DNA of 64,000 nt from Deltaproteobacteria bacterium (GTDB taxonomy: Bacteria; Desulfobacterota; BSN033; UBA1163). Positions 48,881 through 58,459 of the stretch are shown here, in pieces. The notes beneath the pieces are model-generated. The model was not told where the DNA came from. It searched no databases and saw nothing but the letters and a program-made list of their open reading frames with translations. Each line of letters begins with the position of its first letter. Position 1 is the first letter of the stretch. Made by a program: the position numbers and the translations under genes. Location of the stretch: assembly GCA_016875195.1 (NCBI GenBank), contig VGRY01000001.1, positions 60,560 through 124,559 on the forward strand. Reading direction: 5' to 3'.

Positions 48881-50140
48881 TCAATCTTTTCTGATTTTAT
48901 TTTTAAGTATTTCCAATATATTGTCAACCGGGAGCTCTTCCTGGGATTTGTCTGCCATATTTCTCAGGACCGCCCTGCCCTTTTTCATTTCTTCCTCTCC
49001 CAGGATCAACACATACCGCGCTTTCAATTTATCTGCCCGCCTCATCTGGCTTTTCAGGCTTTTCCCTTCGTAGTCGAATTCAGCATGGATTCCTTCTAAG
49101 TGGAGTTGATTTGCTAACCGGTAGGCTTCTTCATGAGTTCCTTTGCTAGGAGCGGCGATAAAGAGATGGGGGTACCGAATAAACTCTCTATCTTTGGGCA
49201 AGAGAGAAATCAGTCTCTCCATTCCGATGGCAAAACCGATTCCAGGAATATCAAGTCCTCCGATCTCCTGAAAGAGGTTGTCGTATCGCCCTCCACCGGT
49301 GACGGCGTTCTGGGAACCGAGATCGTAGGAGACGACTTCGAAAGCAGTCCGCGTGTAATAATCTAATCCTCTGACCATTCTCGGGTTTAGAATATAGTCA
49401 AGGCTTGCCATTGAGAGATAATCCTTCACTTTTCCGAAATGGCTTTCACACTCCTCACAGATGAAGTCCGTTACCTTTGGGGCATCTCCAATGGCTTCCT
49501 GGCAGGTCTGGACTTTGCAGTCGAAAATCCTGAGGGGGTTGGTCTGAATCCTCCTCTGGCAGTCTTCGCACAACTGGAAAGACTTTTTCGTTAAATACGC
49601 TTTTAATCCGTCTCGGTACCGGGGCCGGCAATCACGGCATCCAAGAGAATTGATCTGAAGCTCAAGTTTTTCCAGCCCAACCCTCCGCAGAAAATGAATG
49701 AGCATGACGATGACTTCGGCGTCGACCACGGGATTCCCCACGCCAAAAACCTCGGCATCGATCTGATAAAACTGGCGGTACCGGCCCTTCTGTGGTCTCT
49801 CATAGCGAAACATAGGGCCGATGCAATAAAGTTTTGCCACAGGGTCGAAGGTGTAGAGTTGATGCTCCAGATAGGCCCGTGCCATGGAGGCCGTGGCTTC
49901 AGGACGAAGGGTCAGGGAACCGCCACCTTTGTCGGTGAAGGTATACATCTCCTTCTCAACGATATCAGTCGCTTCTCCAATGCCACGGGCGAATAGTTCT
50001 GTCCGTTCGAGGATGGGAATACGGATCTCAGCGAAACCGAACCCTTCAAACACCTCCCGGGCCGTTTTCTCAACAAACTGCCACTTCCCGACTTCGGAAG
50101 GAAGGATGTCATTAAACCCACGAATGGCTGTGATCCCCAT
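48881..50140 (-). CDS. hisS: Histidyl-tRNA synthetase
   Basis: Charges tRNA-His. 419 residues: class II core with motif 1 region (AIRGFNDILPSEVGKWQFVE), motif 2 (FRYERPQKGRYRQFYQIDAEV), HisA motif LDYYTRTAFEV, GGGRYDNLFQEIGG, motif 3 GIGFAIGMERL, and the C-terminal anticodon-binding alpha/beta domain. Convergent toward tRNA-Gln on the same strand; normal length for bacterial HisRS. Confidence 0.97.
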   Translation of the reverse strand: MGITAIRGFNDILPSEVGKWQFVEKTAREVFEGFGFAEIRIPILERTELFARGIGEATDIVEKEMYTFTDKGGGSLTLRPEATASMARAYLEHQLYTFDPVAKLYCIGPMFRYERPQKGRYRQFYQIDAEVFGVGNPVVDAEVIVMLIHFLRRVGLEKLELQINSLGCRDCRPRYRDGLKAYLTKKSFQLCEDCQRRIQTNPLRIFDCKVQTCQEAIGDAPKVTDFICEECESHFGKVKDYLSMASLDYILNPRMVRGLDYYTRTAFEVVSYDLGSQNAVTGGGRYDNLFQEIGGLDIPGIGFAIGMERLISLLPKDREFIRYPHLFIAAPSKGTHEEAYRLANQLHLEGIHAEFDYEGKSLKSQMRRADKLKARYVLILGEEEMKKGRAVLRNMADKSQEELPVDNILEILKNKIRKD

Positions 50141-50246
50141 AGATTGCCCCTCAATTTTTGTAATTTAGCCCATCCATTTCAAAAAGTCAAAAGACGAAAA
50201 TGGTTTGATTCTTATTGAGTTTTAGGGTAATTTTATTGAACAATAT

Positions 50247-50323
50247 CGAATGGAACGAATGGGAACGAATTTAACGAACTAGAAAATGTTCGAATCATTC
50301 GTTGTCATTCGTCACTTTCGTTC
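50247..50323. repeat. Palindromic array of GAACGAAT words upstream of the phosphomannomutase gene
   Basis: Left arm (50247-50279) repeats CGAATGGAACGAATGGGAAC-type words; right arm (50288-50323) carries the complements (GTTCGAATCATTCGTTGTCA, TTCGTCACTTTCGTTC). It ends six bases before the ribosome binding site of the next gene, so it could fold in its leader. Confidence 0.75.
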
Positions 50324-50340
50324 AATTTTGGGAGGAATCG

Positions 50341-51708
50341 ATGAAAATCAACCCGCAGATCTACAGAGAATATGATATTCGGGGAGTGGTGGATAAAGAT
50401 CTGACCCCTGAGATCGTCCAACGATTGGGCAAAGGATTCGGAACGCATATGGTTCGACTGGGTAAAAGGTCACTCGCTGTTGGAAGGGACGGAAGGCTCA
50501 GTTCAAGAGCGTTCAGTGAAGCGCTGATCGATGGTCTCATCTCAACCGGATGCGATGTGGTCAATATCGGCGTCTGTCCCACACCGGTTTACTACTTCTC
50601 TGTCTTTCATCTGGACAGAGATGGAGGGGTGATGGTAACGGGAAGCCATAATCCTCCGGAGTTCAATGGCTTTAAGGTCTCGGTGGGTAAGACCACCATC
50701 TTTGGCGAAGAGATTCAAAAACTGGGTCAGCTGGTCGAGAAGGGTAACTTTTCCACTGGACAGGGAAAACTTTCTTCAGCCGAAATTATCCGACCTTATC
50801 ATGACTACATTAAGAAAAATATTCATATTGAAAAAAAGTTAAAAGTGGTCATCGACGCAGGAAATGGAACCGGCGGAGTCGTGGCGGGACCATTGCTCAA
50901 GGATTTAGGTTGTGAAGTTGAGGAACTCTATTGCGAGGTCGATGGCAGATTTCCCAACCATTTCCCTGACCCAACGGTTCCTGAAAATCTGAAGACTCTT
51001 ATCGACCGGGTGCTCAAAACAAAGGCGGACGTGGGGATCGGTTACGACGGAGATGCGGATCGGATTGGAGTGGTGGATGATCAGGGAAAGATCATCTGGG
51101 GCGATCAATTGATGATCCTCTTCTCCCGCGAGATATTGAAACAACAGAAAGGTGCGACCTTTGTGGCTGAAGTAAAATGTTCTCAAAATTTATTCAGTGA
51201 CATTGAAAAGCACGGTGGACGTGCCATCATGTGGAGGACAGGCCACTCATTGATCAAGGAAAAGATGAAAGGGGAGAAGGCAGCTTTGGGAGGAGAGATG
51301 AGCGGTCACATCTTTTTCGCCGACCGTTATTTCGGTTTTGACGATGCCATCTATGCATCGTGTCGTGTGCTTGAACTGCTCTCCAAAACAGATAAGAAAT
51401 TGTCTGATCTTCTCTCGGATGTTCCCAAGACCCACATCACTCCGGAGATCCGGGTCACATGTCCGGATGAGATCAAATTTAAAGTGGTTGAGCAGGTCAA
51501 AGAAGAGTTGAGAAAAGAATATCCCATTATTGATGTGGATGGGGTGAGAGTCCAGTTCACGGATGGCTGGGGGCTGGTCAGGGCTTCCAACACCCAACCC
51601 GTGTTGGTATTGCGGTTTGAAGCGCTGACAGAAAATAGACTCCAGGAGATTAAGAAATTGGTGGAGGATAAGGTTCAAAACGTGGTCTCTATTCTCCAAC
51701 ACCAATAA
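50341..51708 (+). CDS. Phosphomannomutase / phosphoglucomutase
   Basis: Interconverts hexose-6- and hexose-1-phosphates, feeding GDP-mannose (ManC) and UDP-glucose/galactose (GalE) synthesis. 455 residues from ATG 50341, which has GGGAGGAA upstream; the frame opens earlier but lacks a good start. Motifs: substrate entry YREYDIRGVVDKDL, phosphoserine loop TGSHNPPEFNGFK, metal site DGDADRIG, sugar loop GEMSGHIFF, and C-terminal phosphate loop RASNTQPVLVLRFEA. All four domains of the alpha-D-phosphohexomutase family are present. Confidence 0.95.
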   Translation: MKINPQIYREYDIRGVVDKDLTPEIVQRLGKGFGTHMVRLGKRSLAVGRDGRLSSRAFSEALIDGLISTGCDVVNIGVCPTPVYYFSVFHLDRDGGVMVTGSHNPPEFNGFKVSVGKTTIFGEEIQKLGQLVEKGNFSTGQGKLSSAEIIRPYHDYIKKNIHIEKKLKVVIDAGNGTGGVVAGPLLKDLGCEVEELYCEVDGRFPNHFPDPTVPENLKTLIDRVLKTKADVGIGYDGDADRIGVVDDQGKIIWGDQLMILFSREILKQQKGATFVAEVKCSQNLFSDIEKHGGRAIMWRTGHSLIKEKMKGEKAALGGEMSGHIFFADRYFGFDDAIYASCRVLELLSKTDKKLSDLLSDVPKTHITPEIRVTCPDEIKFKVVEQVKEELRKEYPIIDVDGVRVQFTDGWGLVRASNTQPVLVLRFEALTENRLQEIKKLVEDKVQNVVSILQHQ

Positions 51709-52002
51709 CCTATTCCCCTCCCCCTTCCCCGCCCCGGTCTATTAATAGGGCGGGACCGGGGGATGGGGGAGGTCGGTACGACTCGAAACCGAGGTGAGGG
51801 TGGGGGTGAATAAGCCTTGACTTCCCCCTCCCCTTAATCCCCTCCCACCAAGAGACTGTGTCACAATGTCATTGCGAGGGAGTGAAACGACCGAAGCAAT
51901 CTCATAACGTTTTGATAATCCTGAGATTGCCACGCTCCCTCCGGTCGCTCGCAATGACGAAAAGCGGATTATGACTCAGCCACCAAGGGAGGGGAAATTC
52001 TT
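51709..52002. repeat. Repeat cluster between the phosphomannomutase gene and uppP
   Basis: Contains the third twin mini-hairpin copy (51771-51799: GGTCGGTACGAC, then TCGAAACCGAGG) in GC-rich flanks, and a palindromic element at about 51867-51962 whose left end GTCATTGCGAGGGAG is mirrored by CTCGCAATGAC, with GCAATCTCA/TGAGATTGC inside. The latter is a common type of bacterial dispersed repeat. No gene seen. Confidence 0.8.
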
Positions 52003-52806
52003 ATGGAGACATTTATTAATCCCTTTCAAGCCATCTTTCTTGGAATGGTTCAGGGACTGACGGAGTTTCTTCCTATCAGCAGTTCCGGACATCTTGTTTT
52101 CTTTCAATCCCTCTTCGGGATGAAAGAGCCTCAACTCTTCTTCGATATTATGCTCCACTTCGGAACCCTCCTCGCAGTGGCCATCTATTTCAGGAGAGAT
52201 ATCAGTGGTATCATTCGTGGAATAGAATCTTTGGTCACAGGAAAAAGGAAAAATGAGGAAGGGATAAAACTATTTTTCTTAATCATCGTCGCTTCTATCC
52301 CTACGGGTCTCATGGGATTTTTAGGGAAGGATTGGTTTGAATCTCTCTTTTCCAGGCCAAGTATTGTAGGGGGAATGCTCCTGGTGACAGGTTCATTCCT
52401 CTGGTTGACTCGGTGGGTCAAAAGAGAGGACAGACGCTTAGAAAAGATGAGTTGGATCGATGCTATCCTCATTGGAGTCGCTCAGGGGATTGCCATCATA
52501 CCCGGAATCTCCCGATCCGGCGCGACCATCTCCATGGGACTTTTCTGTGGCCTGAACCGTGAGCTTGCTGGAAGGTTTTCGTTTCTCCTTTCGATCCCAG
52601 CCATTGTGGGCGCCACACTTCTTGAAATAAGGAAGATTCAGTCCGTATCAGAGATATCATTGCCCTTGATCGGCATGGCAGTTGCTTTTGGGGTGGGGTT
52701 GCTCTCCCTTACCCTTTTGATGAGAATCATCAAGACAGGGAATCTATCGAACTTTTCCTATTACTGCTGGGCCATCGGACTGCTGATGTTATTCTTGGTT
52801 AAGTAG
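52003..52806 (+). CDS. uppP: Undecaprenyl-diphosphatase
   Basis: Integral membrane phosphatase that recycles undecaprenyl pyrophosphate to the lipid carrier used for peptidoglycan and polysaccharide export; also linked to bacitracin resistance. 267 residues with about eight membrane segments. Family motifs: GLTEFLPISSSGHLVF near the N-terminus and the PGISRSGATISMGLFCGL phosphatase loop near residue 165. Start at ATG 52003 after a purine-rich GGGAGGGGAAA stretch. Confidence 0.96.
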   Translation: METFINPFQAIFLGMVQGLTEFLPISSSGHLVFFQSLFGMKEPQLFFDIMLHFGTLLAVAIYFRRDISGIIRGIESLVTGKRKNEEGIKLFFLIIVASIPTGLMGFLGKDWFESLFSRPSIVGGMLLVTGSFLWLTRWVKREDRRLEKMSWIDAILIGVAQGIAIIPGISRSGATISMGLFCGLNRELAGRFSFLLSIPAIVGATLLEIRKIQSVSEISLPLIGMAVAFGVGLLSLTLLMRIIKTGNLSNFSYYCWAIGLLMLFLVK

Positions 52807-52831
52807 TGGGTGGAGTTATCCCTGGTAAAAA

Positions 52832-54295
52832 TCAATCAATAACCCCATGCGTTTTCAGGATGTCATGCCAACGGTTTATAAGGGTCTCTCGTTCAGCAGA
52901 AGAAATTCGCGGATAGAAGGTTTCATCTCTTCGAATGAATGAACGAACCTCCTCTTTATCCTTCCAGAAACCCTGATAGAGTCCGGTTAAAAACGCACAT
53001 CCCAGAGCGGTTGCATCGGAAATCGATGAATGGTGGACAGGCATCCCGAGAAGATCAGCTTGAAACTGAAGGAGGGGTGGACGGGCAGCACCTCCTGCTG
53101 CCATGATCTGGTTAATCCCGAAGTCAGGCAGGGTCCCGAGCCTGTCCAGTATATCTGCAATTAAGAAGGCAATCGACTCCATCCCTGTTCTTACCTGGAT
53201 ATCAAGGGAGGGATGATTTCCCTGTCCAACAAATTCTGTTGAAACGGTCTCTTTCCAGTAAGGCGCCGCAATCCCATACATCCCAGGGATCATGAACCAT
53301 CCCTTCGAAGAGGGAGCCATCTGGTCTTCCCAGCTCCTTGAAGCATTGGGTATTCCCCTCTCCCTCTCAAACCACTCGAACAGTGAACCAACTGCATTAA
53401 CGGTTCCTTCTGCCACATAAACGGTTTCATCCGAATTGGAATATCCGATATTGGTTAGAAGGCCATCTACGATGGAAGGCGTTGAACCAATATTAATAAG
53501 GACTCCTCCAGATGTCCCATAGTTGATGCCACATTGCCCCTTTTCAAACCCTCCCAGCCCCAACAGGGCTCCTTGGTGATCACCAATGGAGCAGAGGATA
53601 GGTATGGACATTGATTTGAATTGATAGTGGCCGTAGGGGTAGCAAGTGGGTAGAACTCTTGGCAGGATAGCCTGAGGAATTTGAAAAAGGTCGAGCAATT
53701 CCTGGTCCCAGCTTTTCTCATGGATATTGAAAAGAAGGGTTCTGCCTGCAACGGATTCGTCAGTCGCACACACCTTCTCGCCAGTCAGATGCCAGAGCAA
53801 GAAACTGTTCCATGGGGAATAAACCGTTTCTTTTCTTCTGATCCATTTCACGGTCTCAGGGTTGTTTTGCAACAGCCATAAGAACTTCGGCCCTCCGTAA
53901 TGGCCGGTCAGGGGAAGCCCTGTCTTTTGATAGATTTCATTCCGATGAAAACTCAAAGGTTCACAGAGATGCTTTGCCCTCAAGTCTTGCCAGGAGATGA
54001 TCGGAGTGAAGGGCTGTCCATTACTCCGATTCCAGAGAAGAAACGAAGACCGCTGGCAGGCCAGACCAATGCCTGAAACATCATGACCCTCGGCGTAAAC
54101 AGCAGAGAGGACCTCATCCAAGGCTTTTCTGGTTTCCTCTAGAACATGAAGAGGATCCTGTTCCACATGGGTTAGTTGGGGACGCTCAATTTTCAGGGGG
54201 CGGGAAGATCGATACGCTAATCCTGCCCGGTGATCAAAGGCGAGAACCTTGGTCGATGAGCTTCCCTGATCAATAGTGACGATGAAAGAACCCAA
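52832..54295 (-). CDS. FGGY-family carbohydrate kinase (glycerol kinase-like)
   Basis: Phosphorylates a polyol or sugar. 487 residues with the FGGY two-lobed actin fold: phosphate-1 motif TIDQGSSSTKVLAFD at the N-terminus, SWQDLRA region, FGGY signature-like segment (GTSGGVLINIGS, YVAEGTVNAVGSLFEW), and adenosine region IMAAGGAARPPLLQFQADLL. It is the last gene of the ugp cluster on the minus strand, so glycerol released from glycerophosphodiesters is a likely substrate, but the sequence is not a clear GlpK. Confidence 0.85.
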   Translation of the reverse strand: MGSFIVTIDQGSSSTKVLAFDHRAGLAYRSSRPLKIERPQLTHVEQDPLHVLEETRKALDEVLSAVYAEGHDVSGIGLACQRSSFLLWNRSNGQPFTPIISWQDLRAKHLCEPLSFHRNEIYQKTGLPLTGHYGGPKFLWLLQNNPETVKWIRRKETVYSPWNSFLLWHLTGEKVCATDESVAGRTLLFNIHEKSWDQELLDLFQIPQAILPRVLPTCYPYGHYQFKSMSIPILCSIGDHQGALLGLGGFEKGQCGINYGTSGGVLINIGSTPSIVDGLLTNIGYSNSDETVYVAEGTVNAVGSLFEWFERERGIPNASRSWEDQMAPSSKGWFMIPGMYGIAAPYWKETVSTEFVGQGNHPSLDIQVRTGMESIAFLIADILDRLGTLPDFGINQIMAAGGAARPPLLQFQADLLGMPVHHSSISDATALGCAFLTGLYQGFWKDKEEVRSFIRRDETFYPRISSAERETLINRWHDILKTHGVID

Positions 54296-54317
54296 TTTAC
54301 CCCCTCAGAAAATAAAT

Positions 54318-54492
54318 CGAAAAGATGATATCCGGGGGAAGCATTCCGAAGGGATCAATTCGAAACAATACCAAATGATCATATCTAAAATGTGCTTAAA
54401 AATTTGGTCCATCAGGACTGAGTGGGTAACATTCACTTTTAACACCTTTATAATAACCCCACCCAACCTCCCCTTATCTTAAGGGGAGGTGT
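54318..54492. repeat. Repeat remnants between the kinase and glycerophosphodiesterase genes
   Basis: 54318-54396 is a partial copy of the 7880-8050 family (GATATCCGGGGGAAGCATTC, GATCAATTCGAAACAATACC). 54463-54492 is a short CCTCCCCTTATCTTAAGGGG hairpin. No gene seen. Confidence 0.65.
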
Positions 54493-54512
54493 GAATTCAG
54501 ATTTTGGATTTT

Positions 54513-55388
54513 TCAATTACGGTATCTTTTTTTAAGAATGTTGATGAGCCGGTCTGGATAATCTGTGATAATGGCATCCACCTTCAGGTCGATGAATTTT
54601 TCCATCTCCTCTTCTGTGTTAAGAGTATAGACCCCTATTCGTATTCCCTCTTGATGGGCTTTGGAAATATTCTCCGCAGTCAAAACCGATTTTCGGCAGT
54701 TCAGGATAGGAAAAGGCCGCCCTTCTGTCACCTGCCGAGGCAAACTCCAGGGTCTGTTATAAAGATAAGCCACTGGCACAGCCTGGTTCTTTTTTGTGAT
54801 CCTTTCGATGGCCATTGGATCAAAGGACGAAAACATCACCTGATTAACCATCCCGGCCATTTCCACTTCTCGAAGAGCGCGTTCGGCCAGATCGAAAATA
54901 GTCCATTTGCCGTAATCCCCTATCTTCAACTCAATATTGACCTTAATCTGGCCATAGGCCAATTGTAGCACTTCCTTGAGGGTTGGAATCTGTTCCCCTG
55001 AGAAAGAGGGTCGAAACTTTGAACCCGCATCTAACTTCTTCAATTCTTCAAGGGGCAGATCGATCACCCTTCCTTTTCCATTGGCAGTTCTTTCCACGGA
55101 CTCGTCGTGAATCACCACAACCTCTCCATCCTTCGAGAGACGGACGTCGAGTTCGATCATATCGCTGCCCACTTCGATCGCTTTTTTAAAAGCGGCCATC
55201 GTATTTTCCGGGGCAACTCCTGAAAACCCCCGGTGGGCGACAACCATCACTGGAAACTTCCCAGACAGCAGCATGGGTTTTATGGGCTCTGTTCTATTCA
55301 TGGAACAACCCGTCACTCCACTCGTCCACAACATTAAAAAGGTAAAGAGGATTTGCTTCCATGTCGGAGGAATCCGAATCAGCCTCAT
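54513..55388 (-). CDS. Glycerophosphodiester phosphodiesterase, predicted lipoprotein
   Basis: Hydrolyses glycerophosphodiesters to glycerol-3-phosphate and an alcohol. 291 residues: signal peptide ending in lipobox VTGC (Cys near 28), then the GDPD TIM barrel with VVAHRGFSGVAPENTMAAF (catalytic HR), IELDVRLSKDG (metal Glu/Asp) and VIHDESVERTANGKG (second catalytic His), and late GVYTLNTEEEMEKFIDLKVD. Membrane-anchored, probably in the periplasm, so it can feed the Ugp transporter encoded next door. Confidence 0.93.
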   Translation of the reverse strand: MRLIRIPPTWKQILFTFLMLWTSGVTGCSMNRTEPIKPMLLSGKFPVMVVAHRGFSGVAPENTMAAFKKAIEVGSDMIELDVRLSKDGEVVVIHDESVERTANGKGRVIDLPLEELKKLDAGSKFRPSFSGEQIPTLKEVLQLAYGQIKVNIELKIGDYGKWTIFDLAERALREVEMAGMVNQVMFSSFDPMAIERITKKNQAVPVAYLYNRPWSLPRQVTEGRPFPILNCRKSVLTAENISKAHQEGIRIGVYTLNTEEEMEKFIDLKVDAIITDYPDRLINILKKRYRN

Positions 55389-55432
55389 TTTAGTTAATTA
55401 ACATGATGAGATGAGGAGTTTAAGAATGGACT

Positions 55433-56512
55433 CTAATTAAGCCTCTTGCCGGTTTCAGGGTCGAAAATGTGGATATGATCTGCCACCGCCTGCACACCAA
55501 GCTTGTCTCCAGGATTTATCTTAAAACCACCGGGAAGCCTTAACGTCAGCATATCGCCATAACCTAAATTGCCATGCACGATTGTATCGGCTCCCAACAT
55601 TTCTACCACCTCAACCATTAGAGACAAGGCGGCAGATTGATCCTCTGCAACAATCATATGCTCCGGCCTTATCCCCATCATGACTTCTTTCCCGTGTGCC
55701 TGCCTGACAGGTTTGGACAGAGGAATCTGTCTCCCGCCCGGCATGTTTAGCGCATCGCCTGAGGAAGAGAGCCCCAGTTTGATCATATTCATCGCCGGAG
55801 ACCCGATAAAGCCCGCCACAAAGAGCGTGGCTGGACGGTTGTAAACCTCAAGAGGGGTCGCGACCTGGTCAAACCGACCCGCATTCATCACAACGAGCCG
55901 GTCAGCGAGAGTCATGGCCTCTACCTGATCATGGGTGACATAGACGCTCGTTGTTTTGACCGACTGATGCAGTTTTTTTATCTCCAACCGCATCTGCACC
56001 CGGAGCTTTGCGTCGAGGTTGGAAAGCGGCTCGTCGAAGAGAAAAACCGAGGGCTCACGGACAATCGCCCGACCCATGGCAACCCGCTGCCTCTGTCCTC
56101 CGGAGAGCTGCTGGGGCTTGCGGTTCATCAGTCCATCAAGCCCAAGGATATCGGTTGCTTTTTTCACACGGGTTTCAATTTCGGGTCTTGCCATTCCCCG
56201 CACCTTAAGACCGTAAGCCATATTATTCCAGACGGTCATGTGGGGATAAAGAGCATAATTCTGAAAGACCATGGCAATATTTCTGTCCTTGGGTTCCACA
56301 TGGTTCACGAGCTTTCCGCCGATATAGACCTCTCCCTCAGTAGCTATCTCAAGTCCGGCAATGATTCTAAGCAGCGTGGACTTCCCGCATCCCGAGGGAC
56401 CCAAGATCACAATAAATTCGCCGTCTTCGATCTCACAGGTCACTCCCTCAATCACCCGAACCTTGCCGAAATCTTTTTTAATATCTACAAGATTGACCGC
56501 AATTTTACTCAT
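55433..56512 (-). CDS. ugpC: ABC transporter ATPase, UgpC type
   Basis: Energises glycerol-3-phosphate/glycerophosphodiester uptake. 359 residues: Walker A GPSGCGKSTLLR at about 37-48, Q-loop VFQNYALYPHMTVWNN, signature LSGGQRQRVAMGRA, Walker B FLFDEPLSNLD, switch His VYVTHDQVEAM, and a C-terminal TOBE/MalK-like regulatory domain (MGIRPEHMIVAED). A 141-bp gap with a hairpin separates it from ugpE. Confidence 0.94.
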   Translation of the reverse strand: MSKIAVNLVDIKKDFGKVRVIEGVTCEIEDGEFIVILGPSGCGKSTLLRIIAGLEIATEGEVYIGGKLVNHVEPKDRNIAMVFQNYALYPHMTVWNNMAYGLKVRGMARPEIETRVKKATDILGLDGLMNRKPQQLSGGQRQRVAMGRAIVREPSVFLFDEPLSNLDAKLRVQMRLEIKKLHQSVKTTSVYVTHDQVEAMTLADRLVVMNAGRFDQVATPLEVYNRPATLFVAGFIGSPAMNMIKLGLSSSGDALNMPGGRQIPLSKPVRQAHGKEVMMGIRPEHMIVAEDQSAALSLMVEVVEMLGADTIVHGNLGYGDMLTLRLPGGFKINPGDKLGVQAVADHIHIFDPETGKRLN

Positions 56513-56587
56513 GAATCTCGCTCCATTGAACCCATTAGAGATTTTTATCTAAACAGAGACATTCTCGGGGGTTACCCCTTTAGAAAG

Positions 56588-56620
56588 CCCTCCATGCGAA
56601 GCTCAGCTTCTATCGGAGGG
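56588..56620 (-). repeat. Hairpin between ugpE and ugpC
   Basis: CCCTCC and GGAGGG close a stem containing GAAGCTCAGCTTC; it may stabilise or separate the upstream mRNA segment. Confidence 0.55.
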
Positions 56621-56653
56621 ATGAGTCAATTACTTTAATAGCGAACACGGGGT

Positions 56654-57505
56654 TTACTTCTCCGTCTCCATCAACCCCTTGACAAACCAGCGCTGCATAA
56701 AGATCACGACCAGTATGGGTGGCAACATGGCTAACACCGTGGCCGCCATAATGATTTGCCAGTCGGTCTGGGCATCTCCGGTCCCGATCATTTTAACGAT
56801 GCCAATCACAATCGTCCCCATCTCTTTGCTTGTTGTAATCAGAAGCGGCCACAGGTACTGGTTCCAACCATAAATGAACATAATCACAAAAAGTGCGGCG
56901 ATGTTTGTTCGGGACAGCGGCAGCACTGTGTCCCAGAAGAAACGCAGTGGACCTGCTCCGTCAATACGCGCCGCTTCCACCAGCTCGTCCGGTATGGTGA
57001 GGAAGAACTGCCGGAACAAGAGCGTTGCGGTGGCTGAAGCAATTAAGGGTATGGTTAAGCCTAAATACGAATTAATCATGCCGAGGTCAGACACCACCTT
57101 GTAAGTGGGAATGATCCTCACTTCCACCGGCAACATGAGGGTGACGAAGATCATCCAGAAAAAGAACATACGGCCGGGAAAGCGGAAAAAGACGACAGCA
57201 TAAGAGGAGATGATGGAAATGGCAATCTTGCCGATGGTAATGGCCACGGCCATGATCAGACTGTTCAACATCATGACCGCCACCGGCACCCCCCAGACCC
57301 TTTGGCCGGAGCCCTTTCCCCAGGCCTGAAGATAGTTCTCAAGCGCATTCGGCCCTGGTTTAAGGGGCATGTCCCCTCGGGCAATGGTGGCTGAATCCCA
57401 GGTGGAACCGATCAGAGCCACGTAGACTGGAAAGGCCAGAACGGCCACGCCAATGATCAGAAAGAAATGAGACTGCCAGTTGGCAGGAAGTACAGATCTT
57501 TTCAT
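56654..57505 (-). CDS. ugpE: ABC transporter permease, UgpE type
   Basis: Inner-membrane channel half of the Ugp importer. 283 residues, six membrane segments, with the EAA coupling motif EAARIDGAGPLRFFWDTVLP near residue 195. The initial segment (FFLIIGVAVLAFPVYVALIG) and the periplasmic loop GDMPLKPGPNALENYLQAW fit UgpE. Its ATG overlaps the ugpA stop by one base. Confidence 0.94.
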   Translation of the reverse strand: MKRSVLPANWQSHFFLIIGVAVLAFPVYVALIGSTWDSATIARGDMPLKPGPNALENYLQAWGKGSGQRVWGVPVAVMMLNSLIMAVAITIGKIAISIISSYAVVFFRFPGRMFFFWMIFVTLMLPVEVRIIPTYKVVSDLGMINSYLGLTIPLIASATATLLFRQFFLTIPDELVEAARIDGAGPLRFFWDTVLPLSRTNIAALFVIMFIYGWNQYLWPLLITTSKEMGTIVIGIVKMIGTGDAQTDWQIIMAATVLAMLPPILVVIFMQRWFVKGLMETEK

Positions 57506-58386
57506 CAGTAGTGAACTTTCTTCTCCACGTAACGGAACTGAATCGCTGTCAGTCCAATCACGATCATCATCAGAATAACCGACTGGGCAGATGAACCTCC
57601 TAAGTCAAGATGGATGATGCCATCTGAATAGACCTTGTAGATGAGTGTTTCCGTCGCCTTGCCAGGACCGCCTCCGGTTAAGGCGTGAATGATCCCGAAG
57701 GTATCAAAGAAGGAATAGACCATGTTCACCATGAGCAGAAAAAAAGTGGTCGGTGAAAGAAGTGGAAAGACAATCGTCCAGAAACGTTTCCGTGAGTTGG
57801 CCCCATCAATGGACGCCGCCTCTATCACCGATTTCGGAATGGATTGAAGCCCTGCCAGGAAAAAGAGAAAATTGTAACTGATTTGTTTCCAGGAAGCGGC
57901 CAGAATGACCAGAAGTAACGCTTGAGCGCCATTGAGTTTGTAGTCCCAGAGGATTCCCATCTCCCGCAAGGCGCGTCCCAGAAGGCCGATGGAGGGATGA
58001 AAGATGAAAAGCCAGAGCACGGCGGCTACAGCCGGTGCCACGGCATAAGGCCAGATGAGAAGGGTCTTGTAAACCCCTGCGCCCCGTACATGTTTATCTG
58101 CCATAAACGCAAGCCACAGGGCAGTGGACATGGCGATGGAGGTCACAGCAAAGGCAAAGATGAAAGTGACCCGAACGGAACCCAGATAGTACGGGTCAGA
58201 TAAGATGACCTTAAAATTTTCAAACCAGACAAACTGGGTTCTCAGTCCGAAAGGGTCCTGAATAAATACCGATTGATACACAGCCTGAAAGGCCGGCCAG
58301 AAGAAAAAAATTAGGGTGATACAAAGCTGTGGCGCAAGCAGACCATATGGCAGGATCTTGTTATTAAAAATAACGCGACGTTGCAT
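57505..58386 (-). CDS. ugpA: ABC transporter permease, UgpA type
   Basis: Second permease of the Ugp importer. 293 residues, six membrane segments, EAA motif [20 protein letters not shown] near residue 205, and UgpA-like N-terminus ([20 protein letters not shown], then [20 protein letters not shown]). It follows ugpB after a 73-bp gap containing a strong hairpin. Confidence 0.94.
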   Translation of the reverse strand: MQRRVIFNNKILPYGLLAPQLCITLIFFFWPAFQAVYQSVFIQDPFGLRTQFVWFENFKVILSDPYYLGSVRVTFIFAFAVTSIAMSTALWLAFMADKHVRGAGVYKTLLIWPYAVAPAVAAVLWLFIFHPSIGLLGRALREMGILWDYKLNGAQALLLVILAASWKQISYNFLFFLAGLQSIPKSVIEAASIDGANSRKRFWTIVFPLLSPTTFFLLMVNMVYSFFDTFGIIHALTGGGPGKATETLIYKVYSDGIIHLDLGGSSAQSVILMMIVIGLTAIQFRYVEKKVHY

Positions 58387-58402
58387 CCTTACCCCTACAA
58401 AA

Positions 58403-58431
58403 TGTGGGCCCCGTCAAAGACAGGGCCCACA
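58403..58431 (-). promoter_or_regulatory. Intercistronic hairpin between ugpB and ugpA
   Basis: TGTGGGCCC and GGGCCCACA form a 9-bp GC-rich stem without a T tract. Such hairpins after binding-protein genes usually protect the upstream mRNA and let the binding protein be made in excess. Confidence 0.65.
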
Positions 58432-58459
58432 ACCTCATTTACAGCGTTGAAATGATTTC

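Noticed and set aside
50302..50340. Upstream start for the phosphomannomutase
   Set aside because: The extra residues fall in the palindromic leader; the ATG at 50341 has a good GGAGGAA and matches the family N-terminus.
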